Positions 1 to 5,192 of a stretch of 9,576 bases of DNA are shown piece after piece. The DNA comes from an uncultured Leucothrix sp. (GTDB taxonomy: Bacteria; Pseudomonadota; Gammaproteobacteria; Thiotrichales; Thiotrichaceae): positions 1-9,576 of the forward strand of contig CALKXC010000187.1 of the NCBI GenBank assembly GCA_938004025.1. The letters run 5' to 3'. The notes beneath the pieces are model-generated. The model was not told the origin of the DNA. It made no database searches and saw nothing but the letters and a program-made list of their open reading frames with translations. The translations under genes and the position numbers were made by a program. The first letter of the stretch is position 1. Each line of letters starts with the position of its first letter.

Positions 1-27
1 ATTCTTCTGCCTTCACAAAATTAGCTC

Positions 28-119
28 GGAGAAGTGGCCGAGTGGCTGAAGGCGCTCCCCTGCTAAGGGAGTATACGGTTTATCCCGTATCGAGGGTTCG
101 AATCCCTCTTTCTCCGCCA
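28..119 (+). tRNA. tRNA-Ser (anticodon GCU)
   Basis: A class II tRNA with a long variable arm. The acceptor stem GGAGAAG pairs with TTTCTCC (last pair G-U). The anticodon stem-loop is CTCCC-CTGCTAA-GGGAG, giving anticodon GCT, which reads the serine codons AGC and AGU. The T arm contains GGTTCGAATCC. Discriminator G and CCA are encoded. The extra arm (TATACGG/CCGTAT) is typical of tRNA-Ser. Its promoter would lie mostly upstream of the window. tRNA-Arg follows 88 bases later. Confidence 0.97.
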
Positions 120-160
120 AGTTAATTTTGGAATTTTGAAAAATTTATCTGATTTAAGCG

Positions 161-189
161 TTGACAACAATTTCAGATACATTCATCAT
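161..189 (+). promoter_or_regulatory. sigma70-type promoter of tRNA-Arg
   Basis: A perfect -35 hexamer TTGACA (161-166), a 17-base spacer and the -10-like CATCAT (184-189, 4 of 6 matches). Just after it comes a GC-rich discriminator, CGCCGCC (191-197), of the kind found at stringently controlled stable-RNA promoters. The predicted start near 196 is about 12 bases before the mature tRNA-Arg 5' end. The tRNA may also be reached by read-through from tRNA-Ser, since no terminator separates them. Confidence 0.65.
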
Positions 190-207
190 TCGCCGCCTTG
201 AAAGCAT

Positions 208-284
208 GCGCTGGTAGCTCAGTTGGATAGAGTATCTGGCTACGAACCAGAGGGTCGGGGGTTCGAATCCTCCCCAGCGCGCCA
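208..284 (+). tRNA. tRNA-Arg (anticodon ACG)
   Basis: A standard 77-base cloverleaf. Acceptor GCGCTGG pairs with CCAGCGC. The D arm contains AGCTCAGTTGGATAGAG. The anticodon arm is TCTGG-CTACGAA-CCAGA, giving anticodon ACG; A34 is normally edited to inosine by TadA to read CGU, CGC and CGA. The T arm has GGTTCGAATCC, and CCA is encoded. A terminator begins within ten bases of the 3' end. Confidence 0.97.
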
Positions 285-290
285 TTATTC

Positions 291-317
291 AAAAACCAGC
301 CTAGGCTGGTTTTTTTG
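291..317. terminator. bidirectional intrinsic terminator between tRNA-Arg and moeA
   Basis: A perfect palindrome, AACCAGCCTAGGCTGGTT, is flanked by an A run on the left (291-295) and seven further Ts on the right (311-317). Read left to right it ends the tRNA-Arg transcript. Read right to left the A run becomes a U-tract and ends moeA, whose stop codon is 22 bases away. Confidence 0.9.
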
Positions 318-338
318 ATTCTGATTTTAGAAAGCTTC

Positions 339-1601
339 CTAAAGTCCATAAAAGCTAAACGGAATGAATTCCACTTCATCTCCTTTCTCTAGCTTTCTCC
401 CAACCTCAACCATAGCAAACCCATCCGCCCAGCTAGCAGAAGTGAGCACACCTGAACTCTGATTTTCAAACAAAACCAACGCTTGCTTATTACCACCGTC
501 TTGCTGCATACGCACACGCAGATATTCACGACGACGGGTTATGTAAGGCAAATCAAATCCTACCTTCATTGATATCCCTTCCACTGATTCAAATGGCATT
601 CCTTGCATTGCCTTTATAAATGGCCTTGCCAAAACACAAGCCGTTGCAAAAACCGACACAGGGTTTCCAGGTAAACCAATAAAAGGAACTTGCTTAACGT
701 TTCCAAAAGCCAAAGGCTTTCCCGGCTTAATGCTGATTCGCCAAATATCCAAATTACCTAAAGATTCTAATGCGGGTCGAATATGATCTTCTTCACCCAC
801 TGACACTCCGCCACTGGTGATAATAAGGTCTGCAACCTCTGATGCTTTTTCAAAAGCCTCTACGGTAGAGACTAGGTTATCGTCAACATTCCCTAGATCG
901 ATTACTTCACAATCCCAACTCTCCAACATTGACGTTAAAGTATAACGATTAGAGTTATATATTTGCCCGGGTTGAAGTAACTTCCCAGGGTCAATAATCT
1001 CATCGCCCGTAAAGAAAACGGCAACCTTAAGGCGTCTAATGACCTCAACATCACTGACACCGATCGATGCCAAGAGGCCAACATCTTGAGCCCTCAGCTG
1101 ATGACCACCATTCATAACAACTGAGCCAAGCTCAATATCTTCTCCGGCACATCGAATATTTTGCCCCACCTCTGGGATCTGCTCGATCTGAACAAACGTT
1201 TCCCCTCCCGAGGTTTCGGTACTGCAAATCTCCTGCATCACCACAGCATCTGCTCTTGCCGGTATTGGCGCGCCTGTAAATATCCTAGCTGCGGTATTTT
1301 TGTCTAGCGCTGAGCCAACAGATCCCGCAGGAATACGCTGACTCACTGGATATTTTTCATTAGAGCCACCCAGCCAGTCAGCCCGACAAATCGCATACCC
1401 ATCCATAGCGCTATTGGCGTGCGGTGGAACATTGATCGGTGAACTGACTGACTTAGCCAATACGCGACCCAGACAATCAGCTAAAGGAACTGATTCGGCG
1501 CTCTTTAATTGAGCAACCTGCATCTTCAATCGCTGCAAAGCTTCATCGACAGGCATCAGGTCCACACCCAAAGCAGGACTATCGCAACTAATTGTTTCCA
1601 T
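339..1601 (-). CDS. moeA: molybdopterin molybdenumtransferase MoeA
   Basis: MoeA inserts molybdate into adenylylated molybdopterin, the last common step of molybdenum cofactor synthesis in the cytoplasm. The start is taken as ATG at 1601, giving 420 aa, close to the family's ~410. It is preceded by a good Shine-Dalgarno GAGGG about seven bases upstream; a TTG at 1613 is possible but lacks this. Family motifs are clear: NSAMDGYA (63-70), IFTGAPIP (107-114), AVVMQE (119-124), GQNIRCAGEDI (146-156), FFTGDE (196-201), the MPT-binding TSGGVSVGEEDH (262-273), KPGKPLAFG (292-300) and GLPGNPVS (309-316). The C-terminal domain IV ends in FYGL. It stands alone, without moaB or mobA beside it, and is divergent from the lipase gene. 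I see no truncation. Confidence 0.96.
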   Translation of the reverse strand: METISCDSPALGVDLMPVDEALQRLKMQVAQLKSAESVPLADCLGRVLAKSVSSPINVPPHANSAMDGYAICRADWLGGSNEKYPVSQRIPAGSVGSALDKNTAARIFTGAPIPARADAVVMQEICSTETSGGETFVQIEQIPEVGQNIRCAGEDIELGSVVMNGGHQLRAQDVGLLASIGVSDVEVIRRLKVAVFFTGDEIIDPGKLLQPGQIYNSNRYTLTSMLESWDCEVIDLGNVDDNLVSTVEAFEKASEVADLIITSGGVSVGEEDHIRPALESLGNLDIWRISIKPGKPLAFGNVKQVPFIGLPGNPVSVFATACVLARPFIKAMQGMPFESVEGISMKVGFDLPYITRRREYLRVRMQQDGGNKQALVLFENQSSGVLTSASWADGFAMVEVGRKLEKGDEVEFIPFSFYGL

Positions 1602-1639
1602 GGTTACCCTCAACTCTCAATTTCTAACAACTGAATCTC

Positions 1640-1667
1640 ATTATAATATAGGAAAACAATCAAACGA
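1640..1667 (-). promoter_or_regulatory. possible moeA promoter
   Basis: On the minus strand a perfect TATAAT (1645 down to 1640) lies about 40 bases upstream of the moeA start. The best spaced -35 candidate is TCGTTT (1667-1662, 16-base spacer), which is weak, so the call rests mainly on the -10 hexamer. It lies in the 148-base divergent spacer shared with the lipase gene. Confidence 0.4.
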
Positions 1668-1749
1668 TTTACCTGCTTGCAGATTTTAATGCATCCCACT
1701 GCAAAACCTGTAAAATCGCGTTTTCACCAAAATCTGACCAAGAAAAATA

Positions 1750-2637
1750 ATGAGCAAAGCCGTAATAACTGACATAGCCCCTGCTGCTGATTCGAGCATG
1801 CAGACACTTGATGACCTAATCATCCGGTCGCCAAAGCGTACATCAATAACTCATCTTGAACCATTAGCTCGCTCTTTGTTATTCGCAGAGCTTTCAATGA
1901 TTGCCTATTTGCCTGAAGTCGAGGTAAAGAAGGCAGCATTATTACTCGATTTTCATACATTGATTTATTATGACCGAGACGGCTCGCAGGCTTACTCTTT
2001 TATAAACGATACAGATCACGTCGTCGCCTGTCGTGGAACCGAAGCTAACGAATGGAACGACCTAAAAGCTGATTTAGACGCGGCAACTGCGCTCGCTGAA
2101 ACCATTGGACGAGTCCATAGGGGATTTAAAAGAGAGGTAGACGATATCTGGCCTATTATTGAAAAGTCTCTAGTAAACAACAAGAAGACACTTTGGTTTA
2201 CTGGTCATTCTTTAGGTGGTGCAATGGCAACCATTTGCGCGGGCCGCTGTACGCTCTCTCATATAAAATCAAACCCAGCACAAATCATTACTTTTGGCAG
2301 CCCCCGTGTTGGAAATAAGCGCTACATCAACTTCGTCAAAGTTAATCATATTCGTTGGGTGAATAACAATGACATTGTTCCTAAAGTCCCACCCGCTTGG
2401 TTAGGTTATAGGCATACTGGCGACGAACATTATTTAGATAGTGAAGGCAAACTGAGAAAGTTAAATTTACTACAAAGGCGAAAGGATGCATGGAACGGTT
2501 TTTTAAGTGGCTTAAAAAATCGAACGATCGATCATTTTCGCGATCACCTGATTGATCGTTATGTAGATCATATTTATCTCGAAGCGCTCAGCTCAGGTCA
2601 ACTTGACAAAAATAGCCGGCTTTTGAGGATTAAATAA
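1750..2637 (+). CDS. class 3 (fungal-type) lipase / alpha-beta hydrolase
   Basis: A 295-aa serine hydrolase of the Lipase_3 family (Rhizomucor lipase type), expected to cleave acylglycerol or other ester bonds; the true substrate is unknown. The nucleophile motif is TGHSLGGA with Ser154. The family block VVACRGTEANEWNDLKAD (91-108) probably forms the oxyanion/lid region. VHRGF (122-126), ITFGSPRVGN (180-189) and NNNDIVPKVPP (205-215) are typical, making Asp208 the likely acid. The catalytic His is probably His266 in DHLIDRYV, with His262 as the alternative. I see no signal peptide or membrane segment, so it is probably cytoplasmic or exported by an unknown route. The gene is monocistronic, with only a weak ribosome site (AAGAAAAATA), and no clear terminator follows. 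Confidence 0.88.
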   Translation: MSKAVITDIAPAADSSMQTLDDLIIRSPKRTSITHLEPLARSLLFAELSMIAYLPEVEVKKAALLLDFHTLIYYDRDGSQAYSFINDTDHVVACRGTEANEWNDLKADLDAATALAETIGRVHRGFKREVDDIWPIIEKSLVNNKKTLWFTGHSLGGAMATICAGRCTLSHIKSNPAQIITFGSPRVGNKRYINFVKVNHIRWVNNNDIVPKVPPAWLGYRHTGDEHYLDSEGKLRKLNLLQRRKDAWNGFLSGLKNRTIDHFRDHLIDRYVDHIYLEALSSGQLDKNSRLLRIK

Positions 2638-2776
2638 TTAAAGACGATTTACGAATTCTTGACGGTAGATTTACAAAAACTTAACTGCTTTTCTCTTCAA
2701 GGGCACTAAAAGAACAAACTTGTCTTTAGCTTGTGGCAATTCTTCTTGTTCTTACCCCTATTTTTAAATTTAAGGA
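2638..2776 (+). other. AT-rich spacer after the lipase gene, with weak hairpins
   Basis: No gene is seen here. A promoter-like pair, TTGACG (2659-2664), 17 bases, TAACTG (2682-2687), is present but the -10 is poor. Two mutually exclusive stems can form. One is CTAAA(A)GA (2706-2713) with TCTTTAG (2723-2729). The other is AAGAACAA (2710-2717) with TTGTTCTT (2746-2753). Neither has a proper U-tract, so I do not call a terminator or an RNA gene. Confidence 0.3.
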
Positions 2777-2805
2777 TTGCCGAAAACGCAAAAGAACAAT
2801 ATCAT
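2777..2805 (+). promoter_or_regulatory. sigma70-type promoter of the plus-strand ncRNA
   Basis: TTGCCG (2777-2782, 4/6 to consensus), a 17-base spacer and TATCAT (2800-2805, 5/6). The predicted start is near 2812, exactly at the first base of the hairpin ATTGCAA-AAATA-TTGCAAT. Nothing downstream before 3361 is a convincing protein gene, and a strong terminator lies about 155 bases on, so the promoter appears to serve a small RNA. Confidence 0.55.
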
Positions 2806-2811
2806 TTATCC

Positions 2812-2970
2812 ATTGCAAAAATATTGCAATCCGAATCATGAGGAGATGAGGAAAGCCTATCATTTGTAACGACCAAGTGGCTTGGAAGTTGCAGCTTAGG
2901 CAAAGGAGAGAGATCGTTTTACGGTTTCATGAGAACCCAATTTTTGCGCTGCAACAATTGGGTTTTTTTT
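2812..2970 (+). ncRNA. putative plus-strand small RNA with GGA-rich linkers
   Basis: A self-contained transcription unit of about 159 nt. It starts at the predicted promoter and ends in the terminator at 2934-2970. Visible structure, in order: a 7-bp hairpin (2812-2830); a short stem TCAT/ATGA (2836-2849) showing GAGGAG in its loop, followed by GGAAA; and a long hairpin (2855-2901). The long hairpin has GCCTA/TAGGC at its base, TTGTAAC/GTTGCAG in the middle and CCAAG-TGG-CTTGG at the tip. Then come a purine-rich linker, AAAGGAGAGAGA (2902-2913), and the terminator. It resembles no RNA family I recognise. GGA tracts could suggest a CsrA/RsmA-binding RNA, or a partner of the C/U-rich minus-strand RNAs next door. 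The start is predicted, not proven. Confidence 0.55.
2934..2970 (+). terminator. strong intrinsic terminator of the plus-strand ncRNA
   Basis: Stem AACCCAATT (2934-2942) pairs with AATTGGGTT (2956-2964). An inner TTGC (2944-2947) pairs with GCAA (2951-2954) around a three-base loop. A run of eight Ts (2963-2970) ends it. On the opposite strand no U-tract follows, so it works on the plus strand only. Confidence 0.88.
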
Positions 2971-2974
2971 CGCC

Positions 2975-3017
2975 TAAAAAACCAGAGGGGAGCGGACCTT
3001 TCGCCCACCCCCATGGT
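2975..3017 (-). terminator. intrinsic terminator of sRNA copy A
   Basis: On the minus strand, ACCA, GGGG and GCG arms pair with CGC, CCCC and TGGT around an AAAGGTC loop, with small internal loops (3017 down to 2981). The stem runs directly into TTTTTT (2981-2976). On the plus strand the stem is followed by purines, so it is minus-strand only. It converges on the ncRNA terminator at 2934-2970. Confidence 0.78.
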
Positions 3018-3019
3018 CG

Positions 3020-3037
3020 AGGAGGAGGAAATCATCT
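3020..3037 (-). repeat. 18-base shared seed element, copy A
   Basis: AGATGATTTCCTCCTCCT on the minus strand is identical to 3222-3239 and in the same orientation. Identity stops at both ends of the 18 bases, while the hairpins that follow differ in sequence. This pattern fits selection on the element rather than a recent duplication. Confidence 0.9.
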
Positions 3038-3045
3038 ATCTATAA

Positions 3046-3069
3046 TTAAGCATCTAATTAAGTGCTTAA
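3046..3069. repeat. inverted repeat TTAAGCA / TGCTTAA
   Basis: TTAAGCA (3046-3052) and TGCTTAA (3063-3069) are perfect 7-base arms around ten bases. The block also contains a direct repeat of TAATTAAG. It lies just upstream of sRNA copy A on the minus strand, next to the -10-like TATAGA, where an operator would be expected. No U-tract makes it a terminator. Confidence 0.45.
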
Positions 3070-3111
3070 AAACACAATGACAGAATGTCGATGAATGTAG
3101 ACTTAATAACC

Positions 3112-3131
3112 ACTATTAATTTCATAATAGT
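3112..3131. repeat. inverted repeat ACTATTA / TAATAGT
   Basis: Perfect 7-base arms (3112-3118 and 3125-3131) around ATTTCA. On the minus strand the right arm overlaps the end of a TTGACT (3134-3129) that resembles a -35 hexamer, without a well-spaced -10. It lies between the two seed modules and could be an operator or a leftover structure. Function is unknown. Confidence 0.4.
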
Positions 3132-3160
3132 CAAAAAATGTCTTGGAAGTGGTAGTATCT

Positions 3161-3219
3161 AAAAAGAAAACCGGAGGGTAAGGAAAGTGAAGTGGCTTCT
3201 ACTATCCTATTCCCTCGGT
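3161..3219 (-). terminator. intrinsic terminator of sRNA copy B
   Basis: On the minus strand the 5' arm reads ACC, GAGGG, AGGA, AGT, GAAG. It pairs with CTTC, ACT, TCCT, CCCTC and GGT around a three-base CCA loop, with small bulges. The stem is followed by TTTTCTTTTT (3170-3161). On the plus strand it is followed by GAAGGAGG, so it is directional. Confidence 0.7.
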
Positions 3220-3221
3220 GA

Positions 3222-3239
3222 AGGAGGAGGAAATCATCT
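3222..3239 (-). repeat. 18-base shared seed element, copy B
   Basis: Identical over 18 bases to 3020-3037, same strand, 202 bases apart. It sits two bases before the copy B hairpin, as copy A sits two bases before its own hairpin. Confidence 0.9.
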
Positions 3240-3360
3240 TACACCTCGAATGTTATTATTATTTTGGCTTTTCTTCCATAGACTAAAACTGAACGTATAC
3301 ATAAGTTAATTTAAAGCCCTTAATCCCTAACTAGCCACTTTTTTAATTTTGAGCATCGCT

Positions 3361-4296
3361 ATGGCTTACAGTGCAAAAGCACCACTCCCCCCTCTTAATG
3401 CGCTTAAAGCGTTCGAAGTGGCCGCACGCCACCTCAATTTAACTAAAGCTGCCGCAGAATTATTCGTTACACCTGCCGCCGTTAGTAGGCATATAAAAGT
3501 ATTGGAAGAGTATTTAGACGTAACGCTATTCATTCGGGGCAATCAGGGTCTTGAGCTGACCGAAGTTGCCCTGCATTGTTACCCAAAACTCAGTAATGGT
3601 TTTTCGACATTAGCTGAGGCAGTGACGGAAATTAGGCAACGTACCAATCGTCGCCAGTTAACCGTCGGAATGGCACCTTCGTTTGCGTCAAAGTGGTTTA
3701 TTCCTAGAATGAATCAATTTACTGAAATGTTTCCCGATATCGACCTGAGGATTCTTTCAAGCTCTGACTATTTAGAGTCTTATAAAGGCGCCAAGCATGG
3801 AAGAGATGGTACGGATGTTTCCATAAGATTCGGTAAAGGGAATTACCCAGATTGCCATGCTACAAAATTATTTACGGTGGGTGTAACGCCACTATGCAGC
3901 CCTAGCCTGCTTGATGGAGAATATCCATTAAACAAAAACAAAGCAGATAATTTGGCACACTACACCTTGATACATGATGATACGTTACATGGCGGCCAAC
4001 AAGACTGGGATACTTGGCTGAGTCAGTCAGGCGTGGAAGATGTTGATACATCGCGTGGCTCACGATTTAATCATGTATCGTTAGCGTTAGAGGCTGCGGT
4101 AGCTGGACATGGGGTTGTCCTTACCATTAAAGAACTCGCCTCAATAGACATTAACGAAGGGCGATTAATCGCACCATTTGATCTTGAGCTTCCACTGGAC
4201 TACAGCTATCACTTGGTTATGGATGAGAACAAACAAGATAACGAGACGATTAATACGTTCGTCGAATGGATCCGTGGAGAAGCCGAACCTACTTAA
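3361..4296 (+). CDS. LysR-family transcriptional regulator, GcvA-like subgroup
   Basis: A DNA-binding regulator of 311 aa from ATG at 3361. A TTG at 3349 would add four residues, but the only Shine-Dalgarno-like bases (GAG, 3351-3353) suit the ATG. The N-terminal winged helix-turn-helix is unmistakable: LPPLNALKAFEVAARHLN, then LTKAAAELFVTPAAVSRHIK and the linker helix (about residues 7-70). The effector-binding domain follows, with VGMAPSFASKWFIPRMNQF, DVSIRFGKGNYP and TPLCSPSLL, typical of the GcvA/AmpR-like branch. It converges on fpr with only nine bases between stop codons. In Pseudomonas a LysR protein (FinR) beside fpr activates it under oxidative stress, so a similar role is possible but unproven. 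It is divergent from putative sRNA copy B. No clear promoter was found in 3240-3360. Confidence 0.9.
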   Translation: MAYSAKAPLPPLNALKAFEVAARHLNLTKAAAELFVTPAAVSRHIKVLEEYLDVTLFIRGNQGLELTEVALHCYPKLSNGFSTLAEAVTEIRQRTNRRQLTVGMAPSFASKWFIPRMNQFTEMFPDIDLRILSSSDYLESYKGAKHGRDGTDVSIRFGKGNYPDCHATKLFTVGVTPLCSPSLLDGEYPLNKNKADNLAHYTLIHDDTLHGGQQDWDTWLSQSGVEDVDTSRGSRFNHVSLALEAAVAGHGVVLTIKELASIDINEGRLIAPFDLELPLDYSYHLVMDENKQDNETINTFVEWIRGEAEPT

Positions 4297-4305
4297 GACT
4301 CCAAG

Positions 4306-5082
4306 CTACCTCTCAACAAATGAACGCTCGATGACATAATCGCCCTGGACACCTATTTTAGGGCTAATTTCAAAACCGAGACCGTCCAGCATGTCGCAGA
4401 TATCCTTGAGCATCGCTGGACTGCCGCACACCATTGCCCGATCCGTTACAGGATTTAGCTGTGGCATTCCGAGATCCTCACACAATTTCCCAGAAGCTAC
4501 CAAATCGGTTAAACGGCCTTGGTTTCTGAAAGGCTCACGCGTCACCGCTGGATAATAGCAAAGCTTCGAATCGATCATTTCCCCAAGGTACTCATGCTTC
4601 TTCAAGCCCTCTGAGAGCCAATCGTAGTAACCTAGCTCACTTAGAAAGCGAACCCCATGAAATAAAATGATTTTGTCAAAACGCTCGTATATTTCGGGGT
4701 CTTTGATAATACTCAAAAAAGGCGCAAGGCCTGTTCCAGTAGCGAACAAAAATAAATTGTTACCATCCTTCACATCATCAGGAACAAGGGTGCCGGTTGG
4801 CTTGCTTCCAATCAAAACATCATCACCAATTTTCAGGTGTTGTAACCTTGAGGTTAATGCCCCGTTCGGCGCCTTAATACTGTAAAACTCAAGATAGTCA
4901 TCATAGTTTGCACTAGCAATACTGTAAGCACGCATCAACGGGCGAGGCTCAGCCTCCAAACCGATCATAATAAATTCACCATTGCGGAAACGAAGCCCAT
5001 CATCACGAGTCGTTTTAAAACTAAATAACGTATCATTCCAATGTTTAACATCGGTGACTTTTTCAGTGGCGTATTTAGCCAT
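4306..5082 (-). CDS. fpr: ferredoxin/flavodoxin-NADP+ reductase
   Basis: An FAD enzyme that moves electrons between NADPH and ferredoxin or flavodoxin in the cytoplasm; it feeds reductive enzymes and helps in oxidative stress. The start is ATG at 5082 (258 aa, the normal length of the bacterial family), with AGGA about nine bases upstream. An in-frame start at 5148 would add 22 residues that do not look like the family and lacks a better ribosome site. Motifs: the N-terminal VTDVKHWNDTLFSFKTTRD, FAD-binding RAYSIAS (51-57), NADP-binding ATGTGLAPFLSI (114-125), AMVCGSPAML, and the C-terminal YVIERSFVER. It lies downstream of proQ on the same strand across a 110-base gap containing a weak hairpin, so it probably has its own promoter. 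No SoxR-type site was recognised. Confidence 0.96.
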   Translation of the reverse strand: MAKYATEKVTDVKHWNDTLFSFKTTRDDGLRFRNGEFIMIGLEAEPRPLMRAYSIASANYDDYLEFYSIKAPNGALTSRLQHLKIGDDVLIGSKPTGTLVPDDVKDGNNLFLFATGTGLAPFLSIIKDPEIYERFDKIILFHGVRFLSELGYYDWLSEGLKKHEYLGEMIDSKLCYYPAVTREPFRNQGRLTDLVASGKLCEDLGMPQLNPVTDRAMVCGSPAMLKDICDMLDGLGFEISPKIGVQGDYVIERSFVER

Positions 5083-5161
5083 TATCGTTCCTGTGAATTT
5101 AACTGAGTGAGATGCAGGGAATATGGTATCGCTTGATATGAATTTCAAGGAATCAATTTAA

Positions 5162-5186
5162 GATGCTGATATTACAATCAAGCATC
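5162..5186 (-). other. hairpin in the proQ-fpr spacer
   Basis: GATGC and TGAT arms pair with ATCA and GCATC around a six-base loop, with one bulged base. On the minus strand only a weak T stretch (TTAAATTG) follows. It may act as a partial terminator after proQ (stop codon seven bases away) or as a leader structure of fpr. Confidence 0.4.
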
Positions 5187-5192
5187 AAGCAC

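Larger units (their letters stand above)
2975..3037 (-). ncRNA. putative small RNA with CCUCCUCCU seed (copy A)
   Basis: Read on the minus strand, the module begins with AGATGATTTCCTCCTCCT (3037-3020). It continues directly into a GC-rich hairpin (3017-2981) and ends in TTTTTTAG (2981-2974). This is the layout of a short seed-plus-terminator sRNA of about 60-70 nt. The seed is complementary to AGGAGGA, a Shine-Dalgarno-like sequence, so the expected role is base-pairing at ribosome binding sites. The -10-like TATAGA (3044-3039) would place the 5' end inside the shared element; no good -35 was found. The 5' end is not determined. The same 18 bases begin a second module at 3239. I know of no named family that fits, although C/U-rich anti-SD sRNAs exist in other proteobacteria. 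Confidence 0.55.
3161..3239 (-). ncRNA. putative small RNA with CCUCCUCCU seed (copy B)
   Basis: On the minus strand the module begins with the same AGATGATTTCCTCCTCCT (3239-3222). After two bases comes a long hairpin (3219-3170), followed by TTTTCTTTTTAG (3170-3159). The core is about 80 nt; the 5' end is not fixed, and AT-rich TAATAATAA (about 3260-3252) just upstream could hold a -10. Order and orientation match copy A, but the stem sequence is different. The two therefore look like sibling sRNAs sharing one target-pairing region. Copy B is divergent from the LysR-family gene at 3361, which could make it a target of that regulator. Seed and terminator are visible; function is inferred. Confidence 0.55.

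Noticed and set aside
2877..3080. 67-codon open frame on the plus strand starting at GTG
   Set aside because: It runs through the long ncRNA hairpin, a strong terminator and an sRNA module, has no Shine-Dalgarno sequence, and its product looks like no protein I know.
2881..3158. Direct repeat CTTGGAAGTTGCAG / CTTGGAAGTGGTAG (2881 and 3143)
   Set aside because: Only 12 of 14 bases match, and the two sit in different contexts (inside the plus-strand hairpin, and just past the copy B terminator). Chance or an old remnant is likely.
3020..3239. CRISPR-like or transposon-end repeats
   Set aside because: There are only two copies, the repeat is 18 bases, the spacer is 184 bases, and there is no adjacent cas or transposase gene and no target-site duplication.
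3171..3239. Riboswitch in the 5' leader of the LysR gene
   Set aside because: No core motif of the glycine, guanidine, molybdenum cofactor or other riboswitches I know is present, and the stem works as a terminator on the opposite strand.
2812..3245. One long CsrB/RsmZ-type CsrA-sponge RNA on the plus strand
   Set aside because: The plus strand carries 15 GGA triplets here against three on the minus strand, which suggests a Csr-type RNA. But 11 of the 15 lie after the strong terminator at 2970, and the two GGAGGAGGA blocks belong to modules whose hairpins have U-tracts only on the minus strand. The GGA bias is better explained by minus-strand C/U-rich seeds. A Csr role for the 2812-2970 RNA alone remains possible.
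3250..3309. 19-codon hydrophobic micro-ORF (MLLLFWLFF...) after GGAGGAGGA
   Set aside because: The Shine-Dalgarno-like tract is about 18 bases from the ATG, too far, and is explained as the complement of the sRNA seed.
5083..5148. N-terminal 22-residue extension of Fpr
   Set aside because: It is unlike the family, and the ATG at 5082 has a proper Shine-Dalgarno sequence and gives the normal length.
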